Source of the DNA: an uncultured Desulfovibrionaceae bacterium
GTDB lineage: Bacteria > Desulfobacterota > Desulfovibrionia > Desulfovibrionales > Desulfovibrionaceae
Reading direction: 5' to 3'
Assembly (NCBI GenBank): GCA_949299515.1
Contig: CASGAP010000009.1
Span: forward strand, 62,001-126,000
DNA: 64,000 nucleotides
This document shows positions 27,051 through 36,309 of the stretch, one piece after another; position 1 is the first letter of the stretch, and each line of letters opens with the position of its first letter. The notes under the pieces were generated by a model. That model saw only the letters and a list, made by a program, of their open reading frames with translations, ran no database searches and had not been told where the DNA came from. The position numbers and the translations under genes are program-made.

Positions 27051-27090
27051 AAAAAAAAACAGGAAAAACGCATTGCGGCGTTTTTCCTGT
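27051..27090 (-). terminator. purDE terminator
   Basis: A 13-base perfect stem (27059-27071 with 27078-27090), six-base loop, followed on the minus strand by eight T. It lies about 30 bases after purE and about 80 after uvrC, which has no terminator of its own. Confidence 0.93.
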
Positions 27091-27117
27091 GATATGCTGG
27101 TGTGATATACTGTACGG

Positions 27118-27612
27118 TTAATATTTTTCTTCGATTTCTTTGGCTGCTTTTTCCACATTTTCCACAAAAGACTGCCGTTCTTTCAGCAGTGCTTCGGCAA
27201 CCTTGGCGTCATGCAGGGCTATGATTTGGGCAGCCATATAGGCGGCGTTTTTTGCGCCTGCTTTGTCAAGGGCAACGGTACCTACGGGGAAGCCGGAAGG
27301 CATCTGTACAGTGGCCAAAAGGGAATCCAGACCGTTCAGTGATGAGCCGGTCAGCGGAATGCCGATAACGGGTTTAATCGTGCGTGCGGCTACGGCGCCT
27401 GCCAGGTGGGCAGCCATGCCTGCGGCACAGATAAAAACCTGACAGCCGTCTTTTTCCAGTTCGTCTACGACTTTTTCCGTGCGCAGGGGGGTACGGTGGG
27501 CGGAAGAAACCGTAAAGCGGTAGCTGATGCCTAATTTTTTCAAAACTTCCACACAGGGGCTGATCGTGTTTTCGTCAGAAGCGGAGCCCATTAAAATTCC
27601 TACTTGTACCAT
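27118..27612 (-). CDS. purE: 5-(carboxyamino)imidazole ribonucleotide mutase
   Basis: A 164-residue PurE with the substrate motifs [29 protein letters not shown] and [52 protein letters not shown]. The SAHRTP histidine is the catalytic base region of class I PurE. It converts N5-CAIR to CAIR in purine synthesis. It begins 12 bases after purD. purK is not in the window. Confidence 0.97.
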   Translation of the reverse strand: MVQVGILMGSASDENTISPCVEVLKKLGISYRFTVSSAHRTPLRTEKVVDELEKDGCQVFICAAGMAAHLAGAVAARTIKPVIGIPLTGSSLNGLDSLLATVQMPSGFPVGTVALDKAGAKNAAYMAAQIIALHDAKVAEALLKERQSFVENVEKAAKEIEEKY

Positions 27613-27624
27613 ATCGTTTTCCTT

Positions 27625-28908
27625 TTATTTGTTTTGCAGGCGTCTGATTCCTTTATCTCCGATGTCGCGGCGGTAATAGGAGTTTTCCATATGAATTTTG
27701 CTTACTGCCTGATAGGATTTGTCTTTTGCTTCTTGCAGCGTGTCGCCGAGAGCCACAATGCACAGAATGCGGCCGCCGTTGGAAAGGATTTTGCCGCCTT
27801 CGGCTTTTGTTCCTGCCTGGAAAACCTTTACCTCGTCCATGGCGTCCGCTTCGTTTATGCCCGTGATTTCCATGCCTTTCGGATAGCTTTCCGGATAGCC
27901 TTTGGCAGCAAAAACCACGCCGAGGGCTGACTGCGGATACAGTTCAAGCTTGATGTTTTTGCTTTTGAGCTCGCCGCTGACGCAGGCCTGCATAACAGGC
28001 AGTATGTCGCTTTTCATGCGCATAAGCAGGGGCTGGCATTCCGGGTCGCCGAAACGGACATTGTATTCCAGCACTTTTACGCCGTTTGCCGTCATCATCA
28101 GGCCCGCATACAGAATGCCTTTAAACGGGGTGCCGCGTTTGGCCATTTCCTTAAGCAGGGGACGCACCGTAATATCCGCAAGCTTTTCCAGTTCTTCGTC
28201 CTGTGCAAGCGGGGCCGGGCTGTATGCGCCCATGCCGCCCGTGTTCAGTCCCGTATCGCCTTCGCCGATTGCTTTGTGGTCTTGGGCGGAAGGCAGGGCA
28301 AGGGCATTTTCGCCGTCGCAGAAGCAAAGCAGGGAAAGTTCTTCGCCTGCCAAAAATTCCTCGATGACTACGGTATTGCCTGCGTCTCCGAATTTTTTGT
28401 CACTGAGCATGGATCGTGCGGCGTCCTTGGCTTCTTCGGCTGTCTGGGCTATGATAACGCCTTTGCCCGCGGCAAGTCCGTCCGCTTTGACAACAAGCGG
28501 GGCTTGGTGGCCGTCAATAAAGGCAAGGGCTTTGTCTATGTCTTGGAACGTGCCGTAAGCGGCCGTCGGAATGTTGGCGGCTACCATAACTTCTTTGGAA
28601 AAAGCCTTGCTGCCTTCCAGTTTGGCGCAGGCTTTGCTCGGGCCGAAGCAGGGAACGCCTATGGCTTCCATGGCGTCGGTAATGCCGAGAGTAAGCGGAA
28701 GTTCAGGGCCGGGAACAACAAAATCAATGTGCTTTTCTTTTACGAAATTAACCAAACCGTCTATGTCACTGTCGGAAATGGCTACGTTGTGTTCGCAGGT
28801 GCCGCCGTTTCCGGGAGCAACAAAAATTTCTTCGACAAGGGGACTTTGGGCAATTTTCCATGCCAGGGCGTGTTCGCGGCCGCCGGAACCGATAACTAAA
28901 ATACGCAA
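27625..28908 (-). CDS. purD: Phosphoribosylamine--glycine ligase, TTG start
   Basis: A 427-residue ATP-grasp ligase for the second step of purine synthesis. It begins RILVIGSGGREHALAWKIAQSP, the conserved PurD N-terminus, has FVAPGNGGT, the ATP-grasp core VVKADGLAAGKGVI and VIEEFLAGEELSLLCFCDG, and LNTGGMGAYSPAP. No ATG fits: a TTG at 28908 immediately precedes RILVIGSGG and lies six bases after GGAGG (28915-28919). Longer open frames upstream add residues unlike PurD. It is first of purD-purE. Confidence 0.96.
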   Translation of the reverse strand: MRILVIGSGGREHALAWKIAQSPLVEEIFVAPGNGGTCEHNVAISDSDIDGLVNFVKEKHIDFVVPGPELPLTLGITDAMEAIGVPCFGPSKACAKLEGSKAFSKEVMVAANIPTAAYGTFQDIDKALAFIDGHQAPLVVKADGLAAGKGVIIAQTAEEAKDAARSMLSDKKFGDAGNTVVIEEFLAGEELSLLCFCDGENALALPSAQDHKAIGEGDTGLNTGGMGAYSPAPLAQDEELEKLADITVRPLLKEMAKRGTPFKGILYAGLMMTANGVKVLEYNVRFGDPECQPLLMRMKSDILPVMQACVSGELKSKNIKLELYPQSALGVVFAAKGYPESYPKGMEITGINEADAMDEVKVFQAGTKAEGGKILSNGGRILCIVALGDTLQEAKDKSYQAVSKIHMENSYYRRDIGDKGIRRLQNK

Positions 28909-28938
28909 GGGAAGCCTCCAGTAATTTTTGTATAGGCA

Positions 28939-28967
28939 AATATACACCGACAGGGGAAAATTTTCAA
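28939..28967 (-). promoter_or_regulatory. purD promoter
   Basis: On the minus strand, TTGAAA (28962-28967), 17-base spacer, TATATT (28939-28944), giving a leader of about 25 bases. No room for a purine riboswitch. Confidence 0.7.
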
Positions 28968-29005
28968 TTTTAAATTTTGCGGTCATTCTGTGGATTTTGT
29001 TTTTC

Positions 29006-29078
29006 TTCGGGGGAAATGATTTCCCCCGAACCCCCTCGCGGCGCGTTATGCCGTGCTGCCGGCATAGCGCGGGCAGGG
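29006..29078 (+). repeat. Two-hairpin dispersed repeat, short form (copy E)
   Basis: Hairpin 1 is TTCGGGGGAAAT, one central G, ATTTCCCCCGAA (29006-29030): 12 perfect pairs. The outermost pairs differ from copies B and D (TT/AA instead of CC/GG next to the G run) but still pair. CCCCCTCG follows, then hairpin 2, GCGCGTTATGCCG/CGGCATAGCGC with a small bulge. It lies upstream of the purD promoter. Confidence 0.8.
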
Positions 29079-29161
29079 CGCAAAAAAAGCCGTTTGCACG
29101 GGCAGAACGGCAAAATTTTTTTATACGGCAGAAGATATATTAAAAAGTTTTGTAAAGGGGT

Positions 29162-29196
29162 ATGGGGAAGAAACTTTTTCAAAAGTTTTTCCCCAT
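29162..29196 (-). terminator. Probable terminator after the phosphohexomutase gene
   Basis: A long hairpin: ATGGGGAA/TTCCCCAT outer stem and AAACTTTT/AAAAGTTT inner stem. It starts nine bases after the stop. The T tract that follows is broken, so it is less certain than others. Confidence 0.55.
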
Positions 29197-29205
29197 AAAA
29201 ATACG

Positions 29206-30567
29206 TTATCCCCGTATAAGTTTAAGCAGTTCCTGGGTTTTTTCCTGCATGAGTTTTTCGTCGCCGCGGCTTTCCACGTTGAGGCGCAGGACGGGTTCGG
29301 TATTGGAGCCGCGCACGTTGAAGCGCCATGTGCCGAATTCCATGGACAGGCCGTCTGTTTTGTCGGTGTGCTGGGCTTTGTCTTTATAAGCGTTTTCGAT
29401 TTTTTCGAGAATGCGCGGCACGCTGTCTGCTTTTGAATTGATTTCGCCGCTGCAGGGGTAGGCTTTTATTCTGGCGTCCACAAAATTCGCAAGGCTCATG
29501 CCGGTATCGGAAAGAAGCTTGGCCACAAGGAGCCAGGGCAGCATACCGGAATCGCAGTAGGAAAAATCCCTGAAATAGTGGTGGGCGCTCATTTCGCCGC
29601 CGTAGAGGGCGTTTTCCCTGCGCATACATTCTTTGATAAAGGCATGGCCGGATTTGCTGGTGATGTTTATGCCGCCGTTTTGGGTAACCAGTTCCATTGT
29701 GTTCCAGGTAAGGCGCGGGTCGTGGATAATTTTTTCGCCGGGCCGGTCTTTGAGCAGGGCGCTGGCGAGCATTCCGACGATATAGTATCCTTCGATGAAA
29801 CGGCCGTTGGCGTCGTAGAAGAAGCAGCGGTCAAAGTCACCGTCCCAGGCAATACCGAAATCAGCGCTGTGTTCGCGCACGAGATTGGCGGTTTTTTCGC
29901 GGTTGTCGGGCAGCAGGGGGTTGGGTATGCCGTTGGGGAAGGTTCCGTCAGGCGTTTCGTCGGCAAGAACAAATTGGAAAGGCAGATGCGGAATTAGTTC
30001 TTTGAGGGCGAGCCAGGCGCAGCCGTTGCCGGGATTTGCTACGATTTTAAAGGGTTTCAGTGTTTTTGTGTCGATATAGGACAGGAGTTTTTCGATGTAA
30101 AATTTGCGGTAGGAGCGTTCGGCAAACGTTCCGCCGGAGGCGGTGGGAATTTGCTGGCCGTTTTGGATACGGGCTTTAATTGCCATAAGGCCGGTGTCGG
30201 CGCTAATGGGAATGGCATTTTCGCGCACGAATTTCAGACCGTTTTCGTCTTTGGGGTTATGACTGCCCGTGACCATGATGCCGCCGTCAAAGGGAATGCC
30301 GTTTTCCTGCATATAGGCTGCGGCGTGATAAATTTCTTCGGTTCCGCACATACCAATGCCCACTACATGGGCGCCTGCGGCCTGCAGGCCTGCCGCAAGA
30401 GCCTTATACAGGTCGGGGGAGGAGAGGCGGGCGTCGTAGCCGATTACTACGTTTTTGCTGTTAAATTCCTGCACATAGGCATAGCCTATTTCAAGGGCAA
30501 GGGCCGGGCTGAGGGATTCGGGAACTTTTCCGCGGACGTCGTAAGCTTTAAAACAGTCTAAATTCAT
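29206..30567 (-). CDS. Phosphomannomutase/phosphoglucomutase
   Basis: A 453-residue alpha-D-phosphohexomutase interconverting the 6- and 1-phosphates of mannose or glucose for nucleotide-sugar synthesis. Phosphoserine loop TGSHNP with Ser102; metal-binding DGDFDR near residue 235; sugar-specificity loop GGEMSAHHYF, the GEMSxHxxF form typical of dual PMM/PGM enzymes such as AlgC/ManB; phosphate-binding RGSNTEPVLR near the end. Length is typical. It starts 13 bases after secA, so the two are probably co-transcribed. Confidence 0.95.
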   Translation of the reverse strand: MNLDCFKAYDVRGKVPESLSPALALEIGYAYVQEFNSKNVVIGYDARLSSPDLYKALAAGLQAAGAHVVGIGMCGTEEIYHAAAYMQENGIPFDGGIMVTGSHNPKDENGLKFVRENAIPISADTGLMAIKARIQNGQQIPTASGGTFAERSYRKFYIEKLLSYIDTKTLKPFKIVANPGNGCAWLALKELIPHLPFQFVLADETPDGTFPNGIPNPLLPDNREKTANLVREHSADFGIAWDGDFDRCFFYDANGRFIEGYYIVGMLASALLKDRPGEKIIHDPRLTWNTMELVTQNGGINITSKSGHAFIKECMRRENALYGGEMSAHHYFRDFSYCDSGMLPWLLVAKLLSDTGMSLANFVDARIKAYPCSGEINSKADSVPRILEKIENAYKDKAQHTDKTDGLSMEFGTWRFNVRGSNTEPVLRLNVESRGDEKLMQEKTQELLKLIRG

Positions 30568-30580
30568 GGGATTTTCTCTG

Positions 30581-33172
30581 TTAATCGTCTAAATGCGCAC
30601 CATGGCATTTTTTGTATTTTTTTCCGCTGCCGCAGGGGCAGGGGTCGTTTCTGCCGATTTTTTCCTGATTCTGCAGGGGTGTGTTCGGTATGTCGGCCTT
30701 TTGTCCGGAAGTGTTTTCGCGGGTCTGCACTTCTTTGTGTTTAAGCTCCATTTGTTTTGATTCCTGCCGGCCTTCGGGCGGTGTCTGCTGTTCGGCGTTT
30801 TCCGTGTTTTCGGCAGGCTGTTCTTCCTGTTTTTGGATACGCACGCGGGTAAGCGCTCTCAATGCTCCTTCTTTGATTTGGTAGAGCATATTTTGGAACA
30901 TACTGAAGCCTTCGCGCTTGTATTCCAGTTTCGGGTCGCGCTGGCCGTAGCCGCGCAGACCTATGCCTTCGCGCAGGTAGTCCATGCTTTTAAGGTGGTC
31001 TTTCCAGGCACGGTCAAGTTCTTCCAAGACAAAGTAGCGCAGGATATCCTGATATATGGGACCTGCTTCCTGCCGCAGTTCGGTGAGAATGCTTTGGAAC
31101 GCGTTTTGGGCTTCTTCTTTGGAAACGGGAGCGGCCTGGTTGGTGAGCAGTTCGGGGATCATGCGGCCCAAGTTGCAGACATCGAGAAGCCGTGCGCCGA
31201 TTTCCAGGCGGTGTTCTTCGGTTTGGTTTTTCTTGTCGTGTTCGCTGTAGAAAATGTCTTCAAATACTTCATGGGCAAATTCGTGCACGACCGGTTCGAT
31301 GTCGTCTTCGAGAATAATGTCTTTGCGCAGGTCGTAAATAACGGTGCGCTGCTGGTTCATGACGTTGTCGTAATCGAGCAGGGTTTTGCGTATTTCAAAG
31401 TTATGGGCTTCAACTTTTTTCTGTGCGTTTTCAATGGCTTTGGAAACAAAGCGGTTTTCAATGGCTTCGCCTTCGTCCATGCCGAGTTTCTGCATGAGGG
31501 TGGAAATGCGTTCCGAGCCGAAAATACGCATGAGGTTGTCTTCAAGGGACAGATAGAAACGGGAGGAACCGGGGTCGCCCTGACGGCCGGAACGGCCGCG
31601 CAGCTGATTGTCTATGCGGCGGCTTTCGTGGCGTTCGGTGCCCAAAATGTGCAGGCCGCCGAGTTCTTCCACGCCTTCGCCGAGTTTGATGTCCGTACCG
31701 CGGCCTGCCATGTTTGTGGCAATGGTGACGCGGCCTTTTTGTCCTGCTTCGGCAACTATCTGCGCTTCCTGAGCCAAGTGTTTGGCGTTCAGCACGTTAT
31801 GGGGAATGCCCATTTTTTTGAGAATTGATGAGAGGTATTCGGAAGTTTCGATGGAAATGGTGCCCACAAGCACGGGCTGGCCTTTTTCGTGCAGTTCTTT
31901 GATGGCATTGGAAATGGCGGCGAACTTCTCTTTTTGGGTGCGGTAGATCACATCGGGGAAGTCCTTGCGTATCATAGGCTTGTTGGTGGGAACCGTAATG
32001 GTTTCCAAGCCGTATATTTCCATAAATTCCACCGCTTCGGTCTGGGCTGTGCCCGTCATGCCCGCAAGTTTTTCGTACATACGGAAATAGTTTTGGTAGG
32101 TAATGCTCGCAAGGGTTTGGTTTTCGGATTCGATTTTCACTTTTTCCTTGGCTTCCAAGGCTTGGTGCAGACCGTCGCCGAAGCGTCTGCCTTCCATGGG
32201 GCGTCCCGTGAATTCGTCGATGATCACGACTTTTTTCTCCGCCGTGACCATATAATCTACGTCTTTCTGGTAGCAGTGGTTGGCGCGCAGGGCCTGCAGG
32301 ACATGGTGCTGCAGGGAAATGCTTGCCGGGTCGAAAAGGTTGTCTATTTTAAGTATTTCTTCGATTTTATTGACGCCGTCTTCGGTAAGCAGGGCGGAGC
32401 GGGTTTTTTCGTCAATGGTGAAATCTTCGTCTTTTTTCAGGTATTTTACCAGTTCGTTCATCTGCAGGTACAGATTTGTGGATTCGGAGGCCGCGCCGGA
32501 TATGATAAGCGGTGTTCTGGCTTCGTCGATTAAAATGGAGTCCACTTCGTCCACAATGGCGAAATTGTGTCCGCGCTGCACCATGTCTTTGGCATAAAAT
32601 TTCATGTTGTCGCGAAGATAGTCAAAACCGAATTCATTGTTGGTGCCGTATGTAATGTCGCAGTTATAGGCGTTTTTGCGTTCTTCGTCGGAAAGGCCGT
32701 GCACGATGACGCCGCAGGTCAGGCCGAGGGCGGAATAGACTTGGTTCATCCACTCGCTGTCGCGTTTTGCAAGGTAATCGTTGACCGTGACCACATGGAC
32801 GCCTTTTCCGGAAAGCGTGTTCAGTACGACGGGCAGGGTAGCCATAAGGGTTTTGCCTTCCCCTGTTTTCATTTCGGCAATTTTGCCTTGGTGCAGGGTT
32901 ATGCCGCCCATAAGCTGTACGTCGTAGTGGCGCATTCCGAGAACGCGGCGGCTGGTTTCGCGCACGAGGGCGAACACCTCCGGCAGGATTTTGTTCAGGC
33001 TTTCTCCTTTCTGCACGCGTTCTTTGTACGACGCGAGCGTCGGAGCAAGTTCACTGTCGGCAAGCTCCTGCATCTGTGGTTCTAAGGAATTGATTTTTTT
33101 TATGATTGGGCGTAAGGATTTTATATAGCGATCGTTTCTGGTGCCGAAGATTTTAGTAAAAAGAAATTTCAT
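30581..33172 (-). CDS. secA: Protein translocase ATPase SecA
   Basis: An 863-residue motor of the Sec export pathway. Walker [10 protein letters not shown] is at residues 101-109, the DEAD-like box in [18 protein letters not shown], then the preprotein cross-linking domain, the second motor half ([42 protein letters not shown]), the helical scaffold and wing. The C-terminus is a charged Glu/Gln-rich linker ending in the zinc-binding SEC-C tail [14 protein letters not shown] that contacts SecB or ribosomes. Length is normal. It heads an operon with the phosphohexomutase. Confidence 0.98.
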   Translation of the reverse strand: MKFLFTKIFGTRNDRYIKSLRPIIKKINSLEPQMQELADSELAPTLASYKERVQKGESLNKILPEVFALVRETSRRVLGMRHYDVQLMGGITLHQGKIAEMKTGEGKTLMATLPVVLNTLSGKGVHVVTVNDYLAKRDSEWMNQVYSALGLTCGVIVHGLSDEERKNAYNCDITYGTNNEFGFDYLRDNMKFYAKDMVQRGHNFAIVDEVDSILIDEARTPLIISGAASESTNLYLQMNELVKYLKKDEDFTIDEKTRSALLTEDGVNKIEEILKIDNLFDPASISLQHHVLQALRANHCYQKDVDYMVTAEKKVVIIDEFTGRPMEGRRFGDGLHQALEAKEKVKIESENQTLASITYQNYFRMYEKLAGMTGTAQTEAVEFMEIYGLETITVPTNKPMIRKDFPDVIYRTQKEKFAAISNAIKELHEKGQPVLVGTISIETSEYLSSILKKMGIPHNVLNAKHLAQEAQIVAEAGQKGRVTIATNMAGRGTDIKLGEGVEELGGLHILGTERHESRRIDNQLRGRSGRQGDPGSSRFYLSLEDNLMRIFGSERISTLMQKLGMDEGEAIENRFVSKAIENAQKKVEAHNFEIRKTLLDYDNVMNQQRTVIYDLRKDIILEDDIEPVVHEFAHEVFEDIFYSEHDKKNQTEEHRLEIGARLLDVCNLGRMIPELLTNQAAPVSKEEAQNAFQSILTELRQEAGPIYQDILRYFVLEELDRAWKDHLKSMDYLREGIGLRGYGQRDPKLEYKREGFSMFQNMLYQIKEGALRALTRVRIQKQEEQPAENTENAEQQTPPEGRQESKQMELKHKEVQTRENTSGQKADIPNTPLQNQEKIGRNDPCPCGSGKKYKKCHGAHLDD

Positions 33173-33324
33173 GCATATGCTCCGTGCAGGCTTTTTTGAT
33201 TGTGATAGTTAAAAATAAGACATGATTTGCTGTTTGGCAAACATCTTTTTTGAAAAAATCGGTAATGTCGTATTAACAATTTGAAATTACACAAAAAAAA
33301 TATTAATAGCCCAAGATGTTTTGC

Positions 33325-33353
33325 TTGACGCCGGGGACTGAATAAGGGATACT
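33325..33353 (+). promoter_or_regulatory. Promoter of the radical SAM gene
   Basis: TTGACG (33325-33330), 17-base spacer, GATACT (33348-33353), about 20 bases before the AAAGGAAAG ribosome binding site. The rest of the 33173-33379 gap is AT-rich and should also hold the secA promoter, which I cannot place with confidence. Confidence 0.6.
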
Positions 33354-33379
33354 TTTTCATATTAATAAAAGGAAAGAAA

Positions 33380-34669
33380 ATGAAACAAAAACATCCTGAT
33401 TTGGTTTTTGCTTTTGAAAACGGTGAAATAGCGTCCGACGACGCGTATTATATGCTGTGCCGCCGCGGCGACGAATGGGCGCTGCCAAAACCGGAAGAGC
33501 TTATTCCCCTGCCGCACGAAAGCGAGTTTTTTCTGCTTCCGAACCGCAGGGCCGTGGGGCTGAACAAGGAAACGGGCGAAGTGGAGGAATTGGAAGAACT
33601 GGCTGTTGCCGCTTTTGTATCTCCCGGCTATACCATTTCCGGCCACCCCGTGTACGTGACCGAAGAAAATGCCCCCACCCTGCCGCTTTTTGCTTATGGC
33701 GCGCTCGGCGTCATCGGCGATGATTTTTATGTGTGCGCCATGCAGGTAGACAAGGACACACGACAGGTTTTTGAAGGAATTTCCCCGAAAAAAATCGAAA
33801 AAAAAGCCAAAGCCATTATTAAAGAGTTTCCCGACAACAGACTTATGCAGCACCTTATGCATAACTGCGTGCTGCGTTACGGCTGTCCTGCCGCAAAAAA
33901 TCTTGTGCTCGGCCGCTATGAGGCGCCGCTGCCGACGTCACGTGCCTGCAATGCGCGCTGTATCGGCTGTATTTCGCACCAGGACGCGGATTCTTCCATT
34001 TGCCAGGCTCCGCAGGACAGAATGAATTTTACGCCCACGGCGCAGGAAATTGTGGAAGTTATGCTGTACCATCAGCAAAACGAAGCGGAACCCATTTATT
34101 CTTTCGGGCAGGGCTGTGAGGGCGAGCCGCTGACGCAGGCCCCGCTTTTGGTGGAGGCGGTGAAGCTGTTCCGTGCCAAGGGCGGCAAAGGAACCGTGAA
34201 TTTAAATTCCAATGCGTCCATGCCGAACTGGATAAAAGAGCTTGCCCTTGCCGGGCTGAATTCCCTGCGCGTGAGCATGAACAGTGCGCGGGAAGCCGTA
34301 TACAATAAATATTACCGTCCGACGAATTACAGCTTTTCCGATGTGCGCGCTTCCATACGGACGGCGAAAGAGCACGGTTTGTTTGTTTCATTGAATTTGC
34401 TGTATTTTCCGGGTGTTACCGACTGTGAGGAAGAAGTGGAAGCTCTTATAGAGCTGGTCAATGCCTACAAAGTGGATTTTATCCAGCTCAGAAACCTGAA
34501 CATAGATCCGGAAATGTATCTGCGCCTTTTGGAAGGCATTGATTTTGGCCCCTCCGTGGGACTGGCTAATTTTACCAAACGTATGCTGAACAGCTGTCCG
34601 CATCTGCATTTTGGGTATTTTAACCCGAAAGTGCAGGCGCCTGCGTGCTGCAGTGACGTGCATGAATAA
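33380..34669 (+). CDS. Radical SAM protein of unknown function
   Basis: A 429-residue protein. The N-terminal 170 residues are an unfamiliar domain (VFAFENGEIASDDAYYMLCRRGDEWALPKPEELIPLP). The radical SAM core starts about residue 185 with the 4Fe-4S motif CNARCIGC, then the SAM-binding regions YSFGQGCEGEPLTQAPLLVEAV and GTVNLNSNASMPNWIKELALAGLNSLRVSMNSA. The C-terminus ends CPHLHFGYFNPKVQAPACCSDVHE with a Cys pair that might bind an auxiliary cluster. The FGQGCEGEPL element resembles activase and peptide-modifying members, but no substrate gene is adjacent. It is a single-gene unit. Confidence 0.85.
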   Translation: MKQKHPDLVFAFENGEIASDDAYYMLCRRGDEWALPKPEELIPLPHESEFFLLPNRRAVGLNKETGEVEELEELAVAAFVSPGYTISGHPVYVTEENAPTLPLFAYGALGVIGDDFYVCAMQVDKDTRQVFEGISPKKIEKKAKAIIKEFPDNRLMQHLMHNCVLRYGCPAAKNLVLGRYEAPLPTSRACNARCIGCISHQDADSSICQAPQDRMNFTPTAQEIVEVMLYHQQNEAEPIYSFGQGCEGEPLTQAPLLVEAVKLFRAKGGKGTVNLNSNASMPNWIKELALAGLNSLRVSMNSAREAVYNKYYRPTNYSFSDVRASIRTAKEHGLFVSLNLLYFPGVTDCEEEVEALIELVNAYKVDFIQLRNLNIDPEMYLRLLEGIDFGPSVGLANFTKRMLNSCPHLHFGYFNPKVQAPACCSDVHE

Positions 34670-34687
34670 CTGCAAAAGCAGATTGTA

Positions 34688-34715
34688 AAAAAAAGGAGCG
34701 CAAGCTCCTTTTTTT
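34688..34715. terminator. Bidirectional terminator between the radical SAM gene and nikE
   Basis: AAAAGGAGC (34691-34699), loop GCAA, GCTCCTTTT (34704-34712), flanked by A and T tracts. It serves the radical SAM gene on the plus strand and the nik operon on the minus strand. Confidence 0.92.
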
Positions 34716-34758
34716 GTCCTTTTTCACGGTTACACGCATGGCTGCGTTTTATTGGTTT

Positions 34759-35544
34759 TTATATGACTGCGCCGCTGCGGGCAAGAAGCTGCCGCAAAAG
34801 CGGGGAGCGTTCGGCGGGAAGTCCTTCTTCTTTGTGCAGACTGTCGGCAATTTGGCCTTGGTCAAGGGTTATGATGTCGTCGCAGAGGCTGAAAGTCAGC
34901 CGTATGTCGTGGGAAATGACAATATAAGAAATGGCATGGGTTTCTTTGAGCCGGTGCAGCAATTTCAGCAGCTGCGCCTGCGTGCTCATGTCCAGACTGC
35001 TTAAGGCTTCGTCCAAAACGAGCAGTTTTGGGTCAAGCGCCAGGGCGCGGGCCAGAGCCAGGCGCTGCTGCTGGCCGCCGCTGAACTGCGTGCAGTTTTT
35101 GTGCATATCGCCGGGGTTCAGTTCCGCAAGCTGCATGAGGTATGCGGTTTTTTCCGTCAGTTCTTTTTCGGTGAGGCTATAAAAATTGCGCAGCGGTTCC
35201 GAAACGGCCTGCAGTGCCGACCAGCGCGGATTGAGTGCCGTGCCCGGATTCTGAAAAACCGCCTGCATGGTTTTTCTGAATGTCTGCCGCCCTTTTTTCT
35301 GCAGGATACGGATATCTTCCCCCAGCAGGCGCACTGTGCCGCTGCTCGGTTTTTCGATGCCCAAAATGATTTTTGCCAGCGTGCTTTTGCCTGCGCCGTT
35401 GATGCCGGCTATGCCCAGCGAGCGCCCCTGCTTTAAACCGAAACTGATGTCCCGCAAAACCGTTTTGGGCTGTTTTTTGGAAAACCAGGTCGTTTTTCCG
35501 TAAGTTTTGCTGATATGTTCGCAGGATAAAAGGATATTATTCAT
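34759..35544 (-). CDS. nikE: Nickel ABC transporter ATP-binding protein NikE
   Basis: A 261-residue ABC ATPase. Walker A GINGAGKST at residues 47-55, Q-loop in AVFQNPGTALNPRW, signature FSGGQQQRLALARAL, Walker B LLVLDEALSSLD and switch VISHD. It belongs to the peptide/nickel family. Its start overlaps the nikD stop by eight bases. The ATG at 35544 is preferred because upstream codons lie in nikD and the protein then starts like its homologues. The gene ends the nik operon just before a strong terminator. Confidence 0.9.
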   Translation of the reverse strand: MNNILLSCEHISKTYGKTTWFSKKQPKTVLRDISFGLKQGRSLGIAGINGAGKSTLAKIILGIEKPSSGTVRLLGEDIRILQKKGRQTFRKTMQAVFQNPGTALNPRWSALQAVSEPLRNFYSLTEKELTEKTAYLMQLAELNPGDMHKNCTQFSGGQQQRLALARALALDPKLLVLDEALSSLDMSTQAQLLKLLHRLKETHAISYIVISHDIRLTFSLCDDIITLDQGQIADSLHKEEGLPAERSPLLRQLLARSGAVI

Positions 35545-36301
35545 GGAATGACACTCCCCATGCGTTGCTGCGAATTTGCGTGTCGGCCTGCAGCAGTTCT
35601 TTGAGTTTCGGGTGGCGGTTCGGGGCACGGACTGCGGCGGCGGGAAAATCGTCCAGTATTTTGCCCGCGTGCATAAGCAGTATGCGGTCGGCGATTTGGC
35701 AGGCTGTTTTTATGCTGTGGGTAATAAGCAGAAGGCTTTGCCGTTTTTTTTCCACTTTTTTCAGCAGGGTCAGAATTTCCTGTTCCGCAAGGTAGTCGAT
35801 GTCCGACGTGGGTTCGTCGGCAATGATGAATTCGGTTTCCAGTGCAAGGCTTAAGCCTATCATAATGCGCTGGAGCATACCGCCGCTGAGCTGAAAGGGG
35901 TAGGAGTTCAGAATGTCCTGCGGGTTTTCCAAGCCTACATCGGCAAGGCAGTGCCGGAAAAAGTCCTGCGTGCATTTTTGCGGCATATGGGTTTTGAAAA
36001 CATCGGCAAATAATGTGCCTATGGTGAAGGCTTGGTCGAAACAGCCTGCGGGCGACTGCATAATCATACCTAAGGTTTTGCCGCGCATACTCTCGTCAAA
36101 GGCTTTGCCGTGATAGGAAATTGTTCCGCTTTGATGAAGATTTGACGGCAGCAGGTGCATAAGAGCGAGGCTGGTCAGGGTTTTGCCCGAACCGGACTGG
36201 CCGAGCAGGACAACTTTTTCCCCTTTGCCTACGGAAAAACTGACATTGTCCGTCAGCAGGGCGTTATGGCTTTGAATGGTAAGGTTCTGTACTGTAATCA
36301 T
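35537..36301 (-). CDS. nikD: Nickel ABC transporter ATP-binding protein NikD
   Basis: A 254-residue ABC ATPase. Walker A GQSGSGKT (34-41), Q-loop MIMQSPAGCFDQAFTIG (the SPxxxF/L layout of peptide/nickel ATPases), signature LSGGMLQRIMIGLSLAL, Walker B FIIADEPTSDID and LLITHSIKTA. It pairs with NikE to drive the NikBC permease. The start at 36301 is eight bases after nikC; a much longer open frame upstream reads through nikC in another frame and is not coding. Confidence 0.9.
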   Translation of the reverse strand: MITVQNLTIQSHNALLTDNVSFSVGKGEKVVLLGQSGSGKTLTSLALMHLLPSNLHQSGTISYHGKAFDESMRGKTLGMIMQSPAGCFDQAFTIGTLFADVFKTHMPQKCTQDFFRHCLADVGLENPQDILNSYPFQLSGGMLQRIMIGLSLALETEFIIADEPTSDIDYLAEQEILTLLKKVEKKRQSLLLITHSIKTACQIADRILLMHAGKILDDFPAAAVRAPNRHPKLKELLQADTQIRSNAWGVSFHE

Positions 36302-36309
36302 GGCTGGTT

